From: Curvibacter microcysteis
GTDB taxonomy: Bacteria > Pseudomonadota > Gammaproteobacteria > Burkholderiales > Burkholderiaceae_C
Assembly (NCBI RefSeq): GCF_028649435.1
Contig: NZ_JAQSIN010000005.1
Strand: one strand, 5' to 3'
DNA length: 64,000 nt
How positions within the stretch are numbered: the first letter of the stretch is position 1; every line of letters begins with the position of its first letter. Positions 42,440 through 52,584 of the stretch are shown piece by piece. Position numbers and translations under genes: made by a program. The notes beneath the pieces are model-generated. The model worked only from the letters and a program-made list of their open reading frames with translations, had not been told where the DNA came from and searched no databases.

Positions 42440-43945
42440 TCACTGGAACGCCACTTCCGCAAAGCTGCGCAGCTTGCGGCTGTGCAGGCTGGCCATGCCT
42501 TCGGCGCGCAGGATCTCCAGCGCGCGGATGCCGATGCGCAGGTGCTGGTCCACGCGCTCACGGTAGAAGTGGTTGGCCATGCCGGGCAGCTTGATCTCGC
42601 CGTGCAGGGGCTTGTCGCTCACGCACAGCAAGGTGCCGTAGGGCACGCGGAAGCGGAAGCCGTTGGCGGCGATGGTGGCGCTTTCCATGTCCAGCGCCAC
42701 GGCGCGGCTTTGGCTGAAGCGGCGCTGCGGCTGGTTGTCCGGCAGCAGCTCCCAGTTGCGGTTGTCGGTGCTGGCCACGGTGCCGGTGCGCATGAAGCGC
42801 TTGAGGTCGGGGCCGCTGACCTGGGTCACGTCGCTGACGGCGGCTTCCAGGGCGAGCTGGATCTCGGCCAGCGCGGGAATGGGCACCCACAGCGGCAGTT
42901 CTTCGTCCAGCACATGGTCCTCGCGCACATAGCCGTGGGCCAGCACGTAGTCGCCGAGCTGCTGGCTGTTGCGCAGGCCTGCGCAGTGGCCCAGCATGAT
43001 CCAGGCGTGCGGGCGCAGCACGGCGATGTGGTCGGTGATGTTCTTGGCGTTGGCCGGGCCGACGCCGATGTTGACCATGGTGATGCCGCTGTGATCGGCG
43101 CGCACCAGGTGGTAGGCCGGCATTTGCGGCAGGCGCGGCGGTGGCGCACCCAGTTCGTCGCCCGGCTCGGCGGCGAGGCCGACGCGGCGCGTCACCACAT
43201 TGCCCGGCTCGATGAAGGCGATGTACTCGCTTTCGGGGTTCTTCATCTCCTCGTGGCCCAAGCGCACGAATTCATCGATGTAGAACTGGTAGTTGGTGAA
43301 CAGCACAAAGTTCTGGAAGGCCCGCGGCGAGGTGCCCGTGTAGTGGCGCAGCCGGTGCAGCGAATAGTCCACGCGCGGCGCGGTGAACAGCGACAGGGGC
43401 TGGGCCTCGCCGGGCTGGGGCGTCCAGGTGCCGTTGGCAATGCCGTCGTCCATGGCCGCGAGGTCGGGCAGGTCGAACACGTCGCGCATCAGCTGGCGGC
43501 GCTCCAGGCTCATCTGGCCTTCGACGTGGTCGTGCTCGCTGAACGAGAAGTGCACCGGGATGGGCTGGTTGCTGGTGCCCACCTCCAGCTCGACGCCGTG
43601 GTTTTGCAGCAGCAGGCGGAACTGGTCCAGGTAGTAGGCGTGGTACAGGTCGGGCCGGGTCAGCGTGGTCTCGTAGCGGCCCGGGCCGGCCACAAAGCCG
43701 TAGGCCAGGTGGGCGATGTCGGGGTTTTGCTTGCTGCGCGACACCGTCTCGGTGTGGATGCGCACAAAGGGGTAGCACGCCCGCACATGGCCAGGCAGGG
43801 TTTCGCCGGCCACAAAACGCTGCATGGCGTCGCGCAGGTGGGCGATTTGCTGGTCGTAGATTTCATGCACCTGTTGCAGTGCCGATTCGGCGCTGAGGTG
43901 GCGGGTCGGGGCAATGAAAGAGGGCAGATAAGGCATGTGACACAT
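42440..43945 (-). CDS. amn: AMP nucleosidase
   Basis: Amn splits AMP into adenine and ribose-5-phosphate and helps set the adenylate pool. The 501-residue protein has the Amn N-terminal domain (about 20-190) followed by a nucleoside-phosphorylase-type catalytic domain with Asn-Ile-Gly-Val-Gly-Pro-Ala-Asn-Ala-Lys, Leu-Gly-His-Cys-Ala-Gly-Leu-Arg and the C-terminal Asp-Met-Glu-Ser-Ala-Thr-Ile. Family length and motifs match E. coli Amn. The start may be this ATG or the one three codons later (MPYLPSF). It is divergent from dbpA. Confidence 0.95.
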   Translation of the reverse strand: MCHMPYLPSFIAPTRHLSAESALQQVHEIYDQQIAHLRDAMQRFVAGETLPGHVRACYPFVRIHTETVSRSKQNPDIAHLAYGFVAGPGRYETTLTRPDLYHAYYLDQFRLLLQNHGVELEVGTSNQPIPVHFSFSEHDHVEGQMSLERRQLMRDVFDLPDLAAMDDGIANGTWTPQPGEAQPLSLFTAPRVDYSLHRLRHYTGTSPRAFQNFVLFTNYQFYIDEFVRLGHEEMKNPESEYIAFIEPGNVVTRRVGLAAEPGDELGAPPPRLPQMPAYHLVRADHSGITMVNIGVGPANAKNITDHIAVLRPHAWIMLGHCAGLRNSQQLGDYVLAHGYVREDHVLDEELPLWVPIPALAEIQLALEAAVSDVTQVSGPDLKRFMRTGTVASTDNRNWELLPDNQPQRRFSQSRAVALDMESATIAANGFRFRVPYGTLLCVSDKPLHGEIKLPGMANHFYRERVDQHLRIGIRALEILRAEGMASLHSRKLRSFAEVAFQ

Positions 43946-44039
43946 TGTGCAGCGGAGATTTCACAGCACTGTGAAGCGGCTGTTTTTTTTAAGCGCTGCC
44001 CGGGGTCAAGCCCGGTGCTGGAGCGGTCCCCGCCGCCGA

Positions 44040-44055
44040 CCCGGATAATCCGGGG
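44040..44055 (+). promoter_or_regulatory. Palindromic -10 element directly before dbpA
   Basis: CCCGGAT-A-ATCCGGG is a perfect seven-base inverted repeat that contains GATAAT, a good -10 hexamer, only six bases before the dbpA ATG. If this is the real promoter, the transcript would start at or next to the start codon and be leaderless. No convincing -35 element is seen, and the GGGG could also act as a weak ribosome site. Confidence 0.4.
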
Positions 44056-45467
<1,412 letters not shown>

Positions 45468-45471
<4 letters not shown>

Positions 45472-46250
45472 GCGATTCCGCCGCTGCGGCCCCGCCCCAG
45501 TCTGCCGGGCCCTGGCGCCTGGCGGCCCTGGACCCCGCTGGGGCGTTGGCCCTGGTGGTGGGCGGGCAAGGCGGTGTGGGGGCGGCCCTGGCGGCGGGCT
45601 TGGCACAGCGCCATCCGCAGGCTATGGTGCGCCTGAGCGCGCGCCAGCCCGCTGCGGCGGACGTGCTGGCCCTGGACCTGCAGGACGAGGCCACGATCGA
45701 GGCCGCCGCCCAGCGCCTGGCGCAGGACCTGGCCGCGCGCCAGCAAAGCCTGCGCACCCTGGTGCTGGCCAGCGGCTTTTTGCACCACGCGGGCGCGGGC
45801 CCTGAGCGCAGCTGGCGTCAGCTGGACCCGGCCTACCTGCAGCAGGCCTTTGCCGTCAACGCCATCGGCCCGGCCTTGGTGATCAAGCATTTCTTTCCGC
45901 TGCTGGCGCGCAGCGGGCCGGTGCTGGCGGCGTTTTTGTCGGCCCGCGTCGGCAGCATCGGGGACAACGCCCTGGGCGGCTGGTACGGCTACCGGGCCTC
46001 AAAGGCGGCATTGAACCAACTGGTGCGCACCTCGGCCATCGAGCTCAAGCGCCACAACCGCGAAGCCGTCTGCGTGGCCCTGCACCCGGGCACGGTCGAC
46101 ACGGCCTTGTCCCAACCCTTTGCCAAGACGGGCCTGCGCGTGCGCCCGCCCGAGGAGGCCGCCGCCGAGATGCTGGACGCCCTGGCCGCGTTCGGCCCCG
46201 CGCACAGCGGGCAGTTTTTCGCTTACGACGGCAGCAGCGTGCCCTGGTGA
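45468..46250 (+). CDS. Short-chain dehydrogenase/reductase (SDR) family protein
   Basis: This is a 260-residue NAD(P)-binding SDR. The glycine motif is Val-Gly-Gly-Gln-Gly-Gly-Val-Gly, and the catalytic Tyr-x-x-x-Lys is Tyr-Gly-Tyr-Arg-Ala-Ser-Lys. Asn in Val-Asn-Ala-Ile-Gly-Pro is also conserved. It resembles the CsgA-like and C-factor SDRs. It begins with GTG inside the dbpA stop (GTGA overlap), so translation is likely coupled to dbpA. The substrate is unknown, and no functional link to the helicase is obvious. Confidence 0.88.
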
Positions 46251-46357
46251 GGCGCCGTCCCACCGCGCGCTGCGCGGGCTGGGACCTGTGTTTTCAACCC
46301 CCAAAGCAGACCCGCTGGCGCGCGCTGTGCCATGGCCGTCTTTGGCGTTACACTTCA

Positions 46358-46373
46358 AGTCATCTAGAGGACT
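46358..46373. promoter_or_regulatory. GntR operator-like palindrome before the second GntR gene
   Basis: AGTC-ATCTAGAG-GACT is a 16-base palindrome with a single mismatched pair, centred on TCTAGA, ending 13 bp before the GntR start codon. GntR dimers typically bind such sites, so autoregulation of the GntR/Bug/amidohydrolase operon is likely. It overlaps the AGAGGA that could be the ribosome site. Confidence 0.55.
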
Positions 46374-46386
46374 AAAAGTCTTGAAC

Positions 46387-47142
46387 ATGACACAGCAAGC
46401 CCTGCGCGCGGTCGCCGCCGCGACCCCGTCCCCCGTCCCCGGCCAAAGCCGCTACGGCGCCCTGGCCACCGCCTTGCGCCACCGCGTGGTGGCGGGCGAA
46501 TGGCCGCCGGGCACTGCGCTGCCGGCCGAGCAGCTGCTGGCGGCCGAGCATGGCGTGGCCCTGGGCACCTTGCGCCGCGCGCTGGAGCTGCTGGCCGAAC
46601 AAGGCCTGATCGAGCGTGTGCACGGCAAGGGCACGTTTGTGCGCCAGGGCATTGCCGGCGCGTCCATGCTGCGCTTTTTCCGCTTTGGTGACAGCGCAAG
46701 CGTGGTGCCAGCCTCGCGCATCCTGTCGCGCCAGACCGTGGCCGCGTCGGCCAGCGTGGCCCGCGCGCTGGGCCTGGCCCCGGGCGAGCCCGTGCTGCGC
46801 TTGCAGCGCCTGCGCCTGATCGATGCCCAGCCTTGCCTGCTCGAAGACCTGTGCTTGCCGCTGGACCTGTTCGCGCCCCTGGCCGAGGGTGACCCCGCCG
46901 ACTGGGACGCCTTGCTCTACCCGATGTACGCGCGCCGCTGCGGCGTGCATGTGCAGCGCGCCATGGACGACATCGGTTTTGGCCTGCTGAGCGCCCCCCA
47001 GGCGCAAGCCTTGGGCCTGGCCGCCGGCCACCCCGCTGCCGTGGTGACGCGCCTGGCCTACGACCTGAGCGGGCGCTGCGTCGAATGGCGTTGTACCCGG
47101 GGCGACGCCCATGCTTTTCATTACACCGTGACCCTGACCTGA
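46387..47142 (+). CDS. GntR-family regulator with UTRA domain
   Basis: This 251-residue regulator has an N-terminal GntR winged helix (about 22-85, with Leu-Pro-Ala-Glu-Gln-Leu-Leu-Ala and Gly-Thr-Leu-Arg-Arg-Ala-Leu) and a UTRA effector domain (about 95-245). It lies 12 bp before a Bug solute-binding protein gene and an amidohydrolase gene on the same strand, so it regulates its own operon. A palindrome just upstream is the probable operator. The start is the ATG of MTQQALR; a TTG two codons earlier is possible. Confidence 0.9.
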   Translation: MTQQALRAVAAATPSPVPGQSRYGALATALRHRVVAGEWPPGTALPAEQLLAAEHGVALGTLRRALELLAEQGLIERVHGKGTFVRQGIAGASMLRFFRFGDSASVVPASRILSRQTVAASASVARALGLAPGEPVLRLQRLRLIDAQPCLLEDLCLPLDLFAPLAEGDPADWDALLYPMYARRCGVHVQRAMDDIGFGLLSAPQAQALGLAAGHPAAVVTRLAYDLSGRCVEWRCTRGDAHAFHYTVTLT

Positions 47143-47154
47143 GGAGACAACACC

Positions 47155-48168
47155 ATGCACCCCATCCCCCCACACGTACAGCCTTCGGGCCTGTCGCGCC
47201 GCCTGTGCCTGAGCGCGGTCGCCGCCACCGCAGCCGCGCCTTGGCTGGTCACCCGCGCAGCCCAGCCCATTGCCGGCGGGCGCACCATCACCCTGGTGGT
47301 GTCCTACCCCGCCGGCGGCGGGGCCGATCTGATGGCGCGCATCATCGCGCCGCGCCTGGCCGAGGCCCTGGGTCAGGGTGTGGTGGTTGACAACAAGCCC
47401 GGTGCCAGCGGCCAGCTCGCAGCCGCCCAGGTGGCGCGCGCCACGCCCGACGGCAGCACCTTGCTGCTCGATGCCTCGTCCTTTGCCGTCAACCCTTCGC
47501 TGTACCCGCGCCTGCCCTATGACAGCGACAAAGCCTTCACCCCGCTGGCGGTGCTGGCCACCTTCCCCAATGTGCTGGTCTGCACGCCCAGCTTCGAGGC
47601 CCAGTCGGTGCGCGACGTGCTGCGCCTGGCGCGCGCCAAGCCCGGCGACCTGGCGTACGCCTCGTCAGGCAATGGCTCGGCCCAACACCTGGCGGGTGCC
47701 TTGTTTGAAGCACGGACCGGCGCCCAACTGAGCCATGTCCCCTACCGTGGCGGCGGCCCGGCGCTCAACGATGTGATGGGCGGCCAGGTGCCCTTGTTCT
47801 TTGCCAACGTGGCGTCCTCGCTGGGCCACATCCAGGCCGGCAAGCTGCGCGCCCTGGCGGTGACCAGCCGGGTGCGCACGCGCTCGCTGCCCGATGTGCC
47901 GACGATGGAGCAAGCCGGCGTGGCGGGCTACGAGGTGCTGGAGTGGAATCCTGTGCTGGCCCCTGCGGGCCTGCCCGAGGCGACCCGCCAGACCCTGGTG
48001 GCCGGCCTCCGCCGCGCCCTGGCCGACCCCGAGGTGCTGGGCCGGGTGCGCCAACTGGGCGGCGATGTGTTCGCCGACGCCAGCCAGGCCAGCGCGGGCC
48101 GCTTCATCCATGAGCAGCAGGCGCAGTGGGCCCAGGTGGTGCGCGAGCGCCGCATCACGGTGGGTTGA
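47155..48168 (+). CDS. Bug-family solute-binding protein
   Basis: This 337-residue periplasmic binding protein has a Tat-like signal (Leu-Ser-Arg-Arg-Leu-Cys-Leu-Ser, then a hydrophobic stretch to about residue 36). It contains the typical Thr-Leu-Val-Val-Ser-Tyr-Pro-Ala-Gly-Gly-Gly-Ala-Asp and Asn-Lys-Pro-Gly-Ala-Ser-Gly loops. It is the third Bug protein in the window, again without tctAB genes. Translation runs directly into the amidohydrolase gene 5 bp downstream, so its ligand is probably that enzyme's substrate or its precursor. An AGGAGA site precedes the ATG. Confidence 0.9.
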   Translation: MHPIPPHVQPSGLSRRLCLSAVAATAAAPWLVTRAAQPIAGGRTITLVVSYPAGGGADLMARIIAPRLAEALGQGVVVDNKPGASGQLAAAQVARATPDGSTLLLDASSFAVNPSLYPRLPYDSDKAFTPLAVLATFPNVLVCTPSFEAQSVRDVLRLARAKPGDLAYASSGNGSAQHLAGALFEARTGAQLSHVPYRGGGPALNDVMGGQVPLFFANVASSLGHIQAGKLRALAVTSRVRTRSLPDVPTMEQAGVAGYEVLEWNPVLAPAGLPEATRQTLVAGLRRALADPEVLGRVRQLGGDVFADASQASAGRFIHEQQAQWAQVVRERRITVG

Positions 48169-48173
48169 TCGCC

Positions 48174-49010
48174 ATGGCGCAGGTTCTTGTGAACGAGACC
48201 CCGGCGGCAGGCTGGGACAGCCATGTCCATGTCTTTGACGCCGAGCGCCCGGTCGCGCCTGGCCATTACCAGCCCGTGCACCGACCGCTGGAGGCCATCG
48301 AGGCCTTGGCCCAAGCCCACGGCGTGGGCCACCTGGTGCTGGTGCAGCCCAGTGTATACGCCTGCGACAACGAGGTCCTGCTGCAGGCCCTGGCACGCCG
48401 CCCCGGCCGGCACCGGGGCGTGGTGGTGGTGGACGCCCGCGTGGGTGACGACGAGCTGGCCCGCATGCAGGCCTTGGGGGTGCGCGGTGTGCGCTTCAAC
48501 CTCGTCTCGCCGGTGGGCAATGGCGCGGCCGACCTGCTGGCGCTGGCGCCCCGCTTGCGGGCCCTGGGCTGGCATGTGCAGTGGTATGCCCGGGCCAGTG
48601 ACTTGCCCGCCATCCTGGCCTGGCACCAGCGCACGGGCCTGCCCTGTGTGCTGGATCACCTGGCCGGTCTGCACGCCGAGCTGGCGGCCGACGACCCGGC
48701 CTGGGCTGGGCTGCGCGACCTGCTGGCGCTGGGGGCCTGGGTCAAGTTGTCAGGCTGGTACCGCTTGGGGGCGCAGGCCCCGTACGCGGCGCTGACCAGT
48801 TCGGTGCAGCGCGTGGCGACCCTGGCCACACAGGCGGTGGCGGCCGCGGGGGAGGCCCCGCGCCTGGTGTGGGGGTCGGACTGGCCCCACACCTCGTTCG
48901 CCCCCGATGCCTTGCCGGCTTACGAGAGCGTGTGGCAGCCCGTGCAGCAGGCTTTGGGCCCGCAGGCGGCGCAGGCCGTGCGCGCAGGGGGCGCGCGTTT
49001 GTACGCCTGA
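48174..49010 (+). CDS. Amidohydrolase-family protein (LigI/pyrone-dicarboxylate lactonase-like)
   Basis: This is a 278-residue metal-dependent hydrolase with a TIM-barrel fold. His-x-His lies in Asp-Ser-His-Val-His-Val-Phe-Asp near the N-terminus, and the catalytic Asp in Val-Trp-Gly-Ser-Asp-Trp-Pro-His near residue 238. These match the amidohydrolase-2/LigI-type group that includes 2-pyrone-4,6-dicarboxylate lactonase and other lactonases. The start is set at MAQVLVN; the open frame extends 16 codons into the preceding gene. With the Bug protein and GntR regulator it forms a small carboxylate- or lactone-use operon. The exact substrate is unknown. Confidence 0.85.
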   Translation: MAQVLVNETPAAGWDSHVHVFDAERPVAPGHYQPVHRPLEAIEALAQAHGVGHLVLVQPSVYACDNEVLLQALARRPGRHRGVVVVDARVGDDELARMQALGVRGVRFNLVSPVGNGAADLLALAPRLRALGWHVQWYARASDLPAILAWHQRTGLPCVLDHLAGLHAELAADDPAWAGLRDLLALGAWVKLSGWYRLGAQAPYAALTSSVQRVATLATQAVAAAGEAPRLVWGSDWPHTSFAPDALPAYESVWQPVQQALGPQAAQAVRAGGARLYA

Positions 49011-49026
49011 GGGCCGTTGCGGCGGT

Positions 49027-49677
49027 TCAGCGCAGCGTGACTTCCACGCGCCGGTTGCGGGGTTCGTCCACCTCGTCGGCGGTGGCGACGGCGGGCTCGC
49101 GTTCGCCTCGGCCCGAGGCCTCCACCTGCTTGGCGTTCAGGCCCTGCTGCACCAGCAAGTCGCGCACTTGCTGGGCGCGGCGCAGCGACAGGGCGTCGTT
49201 GCCGTCGCCGCTGCCCTTGGTGTCGGTGTGGCCCACGACCAGCACTTCAGCGCCGGGGTAGCGGGCCACGTCTTCCTGGATGCGGGGCAACTGCGCCTGC
49301 GACTCGCCGGACAGGCGCGTCGTGCCGGGTTGGAAGTACAGCACAAAGCGCACCGGGCGCGGCGGCGCGATGCGGAACAGCGCGTCATAGGCTTGGCGCA
49401 CTTGGGCGGGGTCGGCCTGGTCCACCACCGGGGCTCGGTCGGCGATCGCACTGGCGCGCTGGTAGGGCTGGGTCAGGGTTTGCGTGGCCTGGCCGGCTTG
49501 CACCACCACACCGCTGGCGCTGCCGTCGGCTTGCGGCAGCAGCACCACCTTGACGACGGGCACTGGCGGCGGTTTGGGGGGCGGGCTGGAGCAGGCTGCC
49601 AGGGCCGCCAGCAGGCAGGCGCTGGCCAAGGAGCGCAGGGCGCCGGGCAGGGAGAAGGCGCGGGCGATGGGGTTCAT
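49027..49677 (-). CDS. OmpA-family lipoprotein
   Basis: This 216-residue protein has a lipoprotein signal (Leu-Ala-Ala-Leu-Ala-Ala-Cys, about residue 29), a proline-rich linker, and a C-terminal OmpA-like peptidoglycan-binding domain (about 105-215). The domain shows Val-Val-Gly-His-Thr-Asp-Thr and Leu-Ser-x-Arg-Arg-Ala-Gln-Gln-Val-Arg, both typical, and ends with Asn-Arg-Arg-Val-Glu-Val-Thr. It would tether the outer membrane to the cell wall. It overlaps the FecR-like gene upstream by four bases and is probably co-translated with it. Confidence 0.9.
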   Translation of the reverse strand: MNPIARAFSLPGALRSLASACLLAALAACSSPPPKPPPVPVVKVVLLPQADGSASGVVVQAGQATQTLTQPYQRASAIADRAPVVDQADPAQVRQAYDALFRIAPPRPVRFVLYFQPGTTRLSGESQAQLPRIQEDVARYPGAEVLVVGHTDTKGSGDGNDALSLRRAQQVRDLLVQQGLNAKQVEASGRGEREPAVATADEVDEPRNRRVEVTLR

Positions 49678-50207
49678 GGCTGCTCCTCGCTCACTTCGAC
49701 GATGAAGTCCGTGCCCAAGACCCCAATGGTCGAGGTCGGGGTGGTGATGCGCATGGACTCGGGGCGGTTCTTGCCAATCAGCCCTGTGATGACGCGCAAG
49801 CTGCCCTTGAGCATGTTGAGCACCATGTGGCCGTTGTAGGTGGTGTCGTTGAAGCTGAATTCACGCAGGTCCAGGGCGCTGTTGGGGCCCAGCATCAAGG
49901 TGGTGCCGTCGCGCAGCACCAGGCTGACCGAGGCTTCCGCCCCGGTTTGCACGCGCTCAGACGCCTGCACAAAGTCGCCCGACACCAGGGGGCGCGGGGT
50001 TGGGCCCTGCACGCTCCAGGCCAGCACCCGCCCGGTCACCAGCTTGACCGTGGCCGCACGTTCGCTGTTGGCCACGGTGGTCTGTCGGGTGGGGCTGGCG
50101 CTGCTGCCGGTGGATGGGGTTTGGGCCTGGGCCGCGCCCAGCCCCCACATCAGCAAAGAAAGCCCAGCCGCCAGGGGGCGGCTGTGGCGCGTGATGAACT
50201 CGGTCAT
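49674..50207 (-). CDS. Exported FecR-domain protein
   Basis: This 177-residue protein has a signal peptide (to Ala-Gln-Ala, about residue 29) and a FecR-type beta domain with Leu-Arg-Asp-Gly-Thr-Thr-Leu-Met-Leu-Gly-Pro-Asn-Ser and Ile-Thr-Thr-Pro-Thr-Ser-Thr-Ile-Gly-Val-Leu-Gly-Thr-Asp-Phe. It is not the membrane anti-sigma FecR, since the N-terminal cytoplasmic domain and membrane helix are missing. In Burkholderiales, similar FecR/OmpA pairs are often next to a CHASE2 signalling enzyme; none is seen here. ATG is preferred over a TTG two codons upstream, with AAGGA at suitable distance. Confidence 0.87.
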   Translation of the reverse strand: MTEFITRHSRPLAAGLSLLMWGLGAAQAQTPSTGSSASPTRQTTVANSERAATVKLVTGRVLAWSVQGPTPRPLVSGDFVQASERVQTGAEASVSLVLRDGTTLMLGPNSALDLREFSFNDTTYNGHMVLNMLKGSLRVITGLIGKNRPESMRITTPTSTIGVLGTDFIVEVSEEQP

Positions 50208-50226
50208 TGACAATCGATCCTTGGCT

Positions 50227-50250
50227 ACCTAGCGCCTGTGGGCGCTGGGT
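50227..50250 (-). promoter_or_regulatory. Hairpin in the leader of the FecR-like gene
   Basis: AGCGCC-TGTG-GGCGCT is a perfect six-base stem, extended by ACC/GGT after one mismatch, lying just upstream of the AAGGA ribosome site of the FecR-like gene. It could stabilise the mRNA or act as an operator. No T-run is present. Confidence 0.35.
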
Positions 50251-50338
50251 TTCAGTGAATATTCCACACCCTACCATTTTCAGCGCTGAGCGCACAAGGT
50301 AGGTGGACAGGATGCCAAGAACTTGGAAAGGACATGGC

Positions 50339-50794
50339 GTGATCAGTTTGATTCAGCGGGTCAGCGAGGCCCGCGTGTGGGTGGATGGCCAGGTGGTGGG
50401 GGAGATCGGCCCGGGCCTGCTGGTGCTGGCCTGCGCCGAGCGTGGCGACACCGAGGCCGGCGTGGAGCGCCTGCTGGCCAAAATTCTGAAGCTGCGCATC
50501 TTCAGCGACGAGGCCGGCAAAATGAACCGCTCGGTGCAAGACCTGGACGGCCAGGGGCGCCCCGGCGGTTTGCTGCTGGTCAGCCAGTTCACTTTGGCCG
50601 CCGATTGCAGCAGCGGCAACCGGCCCAGCTTCACCCAAGCCGCCGCCCCCGAGGACGGCCGCCGGCTTTATGAGCACCTGGTGCAGCGCGCCCGGGCCAG
50701 CCACGGCGAGGTGGCCACCGGTATTTTTGCCGCCGACATGAAGGTGCAACTGATCAACGACGGGCCCATCACCATTCCCTTGCGCATGGTTTGA
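50339..50794 (+). CDS. dtd: D-aminoacyl-tRNA deacylase
   Basis: Dtd removes D-amino acids (and glycine mischarged on tRNA-Ala) from tRNA, as a proofreading enzyme. The 151-residue protein has the catalytic Ser-Gln-Phe-Thr-Leu-Ala-Ala-Asp motif and the Gly-cisPro motif in Asn-Asp-Gly-Pro-Ile-Thr. The start is a GTG placed so that the N-terminus reads Met-Ile-Ser-Leu-Ile-Gln-Arg-Val-Ser, as in the family, with AAGGA upstream. A longer ATG frame 12 codons upstream does not resemble the family. It converges on the SulP gene. Confidence 0.96.
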   Translation: MISLIQRVSEARVWVDGQVVGEIGPGLLVLACAERGDTEAGVERLLAKILKLRIFSDEAGKMNRSVQDLDGQGRPGGLLLVSQFTLAADCSSGNRPSFTQAAAPEDGRRLYEHLVQRARASHGEVATGIFAADMKVQLINDGPITIPLRMV

Positions 50795-50822
50795 GTCGGG
50801 CCTCGCTGCCCAGGCGGCGGGC

Positions 50823-52529
50823 TCAGGCGCTGGGGGCTGGCGCTGCGGTGGCCGCCACGGGCCGCTGGCGCAGGCGCTGTGCGGCGCGCACCGCGTCGTC
50901 CACGCTCCAGTACAGCGCCACATGGCCGTAGCCACCGCCGTCAGCCAGGCCCAGGCGCAGCAGGGCCTCGCGCGGCTTGTCCTTGACCCGGGCCAGCAGC
51001 AGCAAGCAGCCCTGCTGGCGCAGCGCGGCCGACAACTCGGCCAGAGATTCCATGGCCGAGCTGTCCAGGTCGTCGCTCATCTCCAGGCTCAGCACCACCA
51101 CCTGGGTGGGGCGGGCCAGCGCCCGTTGGCGCACCTGCTGGAACACCTGCTCGGCGTTGGCAAAGAACAAAGGCTCCTCGGGCCGCACCACCAGGATGCC
51201 GGGCTGGACCCGGGTCTCGGGGTGGCGCTCGCAGTCCAGAAAGTCGCGCGTGCCGGGCAGTTGCCCCAGCTCAGACAGCACCGGCTGGGCAAATCGGCGC
51301 AGGGCCAGCAGCAGCGACAGGCCCACCGCCAGCAGCATGCCGAACAGCACACCAAACAGCAGCACGCCCGCGCCGGCCACCAGGGCCAGCCAGGCGTCGC
51401 TGCCCAGGCGCAAGGTGGCGATCATGGCCTGGGGCCAAAGCTTGTGCGACAGGATGGCCGCCACCACGGCGGCCAGCACCGGCAGCGGCAGCAGGGCCAG
51501 CGCGGGTCGGGCCCACCACAGCATCAGGGCCAAGGCGGCGGCTGCGGCCACCCCGGCCCAGCGGCTGCGCCCGCCCGCGGCCTGGCTGGCCGAGGCGGCC
51601 GAAAAACCAGCGCCCACCGGCAGGCCCTGCACCAGACCACACAGCAGATTGGCTGCACCCAGGGCCAGCAGCTCGCGGTTGGCTTGCACGGTGTCGCCGT
51701 TTTGCAGCGCCAGCGAACGCACCGAGCCCCAGGACTCGGCAAACAAGATCAGCAGCAGCGCGGGTGCAATCTCGGCCGCGCGCAGCCACAGCTCCGTGCT
51801 CAGGCCTTGCAAGGGCCCTTGCAGCGACAAGCCGGCAATCGGCCCGACCAGGGCCACGCCCTGCCTGTCCAGACCCAGCGCGGCTGACAAGCCCACGCCC
51901 AGGCCCAGCACCAGCAGCGAGGTCGGCACGAACAGCCAGCGCGCCAGACCGTGGTGCAGCAGCAGCCACAACGCCAGCGCGCCCACCCCCAGGACCAGGC
52001 TGGGGCCATGCCACTGCGGCCAGGCTTGCAGTTGCTGGGCCAGCAAGGGCAGGACTTGGCTGGACGCTGCAGCCAGGCCGGTGAGGTGGGGCAGTTGTTT
52101 GATGACGATGGTCACCGCCAGCGCCCAGGCAAAGCCGCGCAGCACTGGGCGCGAAATGAAGGCCCCAATGAAGCCCGCGCGCAGCCCCGCCGCCACCAGG
52201 AACAAGGCACCGGTCAGCGCGACCAGGGCGTAGCCCATGGCGGGCCCGCCCAGGGTCACGGCCGAGGCGAACACCGCTGCCGCCGACGAAGTGGGTGCCA
52301 CGATGGCAAAGCGGCTGGTGCCCAGCAGCGGGTAGACGCACAGGCCCACCAGGGCGGCCAGCAGCGCGTGCGCGGGCTCGACCCCGGCGATCGCGGCATA
52401 GGCCACCGCCTCGGGCAGCAGCACCCCGGCGACCGACACGCCGGCCAGCAGGTCCGGGCCTCGGTGCCGCAGCCAGGCCCGCGCCCCCGGGGTGGGCTGC
52501 GGCCGGGGGGCGGCGGGGGTGTCGTTCAT
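50823..52529 (-). CDS. SulP-family anion transporter with STAS domain
   Basis: This 568-residue inner-membrane transporter has about 12 hydrophobic segments (residues ~20-420) in the SLC26/SulP pattern, starting with Leu-Leu-Ala-Gly-Val-Ser-Val-Ala-Gly-Val-Leu-Leu-Pro-Glu-Ala-Val-Ala-Tyr-Ala, and a C-terminal STAS domain (about 440-545) with Asp-Ser-Ser-Ala-Met-Glu-Ser-Leu. SulP proteins carry sulfate, bicarbonate or dicarboxylates; the substrate cannot be deduced. The start is the ATG of MNDTPAA; a longer frame upstream runs into ybeY. It lies 55 bp downstream of ybeY on the same strand. Confidence 0.9.
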   Translation of the reverse strand: MNDTPAAPRPQPTPGARAWLRHRGPDLLAGVSVAGVLLPEAVAYAAIAGVEPAHALLAALVGLCVYPLLGTSRFAIVAPTSSAAAVFASAVTLGGPAMGYALVALTGALFLVAAGLRAGFIGAFISRPVLRGFAWALAVTIVIKQLPHLTGLAAASSQVLPLLAQQLQAWPQWHGPSLVLGVGALALWLLLHHGLARWLFVPTSLLVLGLGVGLSAALGLDRQGVALVGPIAGLSLQGPLQGLSTELWLRAAEIAPALLLILFAESWGSVRSLALQNGDTVQANRELLALGAANLLCGLVQGLPVGAGFSAASASQAAGGRSRWAGVAAAAALALMLWWARPALALLPLPVLAAVVAAILSHKLWPQAMIATLRLGSDAWLALVAGAGVLLFGVLFGMLLAVGLSLLLALRRFAQPVLSELGQLPGTRDFLDCERHPETRVQPGILVVRPEEPLFFANAEQVFQQVRQRALARPTQVVVLSLEMSDDLDSSAMESLAELSAALRQQGCLLLLARVKDKPREALLRLGLADGGGYGHVALYWSVDDAVRAAQRLRQRPVAATAAPAPSA

Positions 52530-52584
52530 GGGGGGGCGATCCAGGTGCTGTCCAGTGGCGTTCGGCCAGCCCTTGGGGGGCGCA

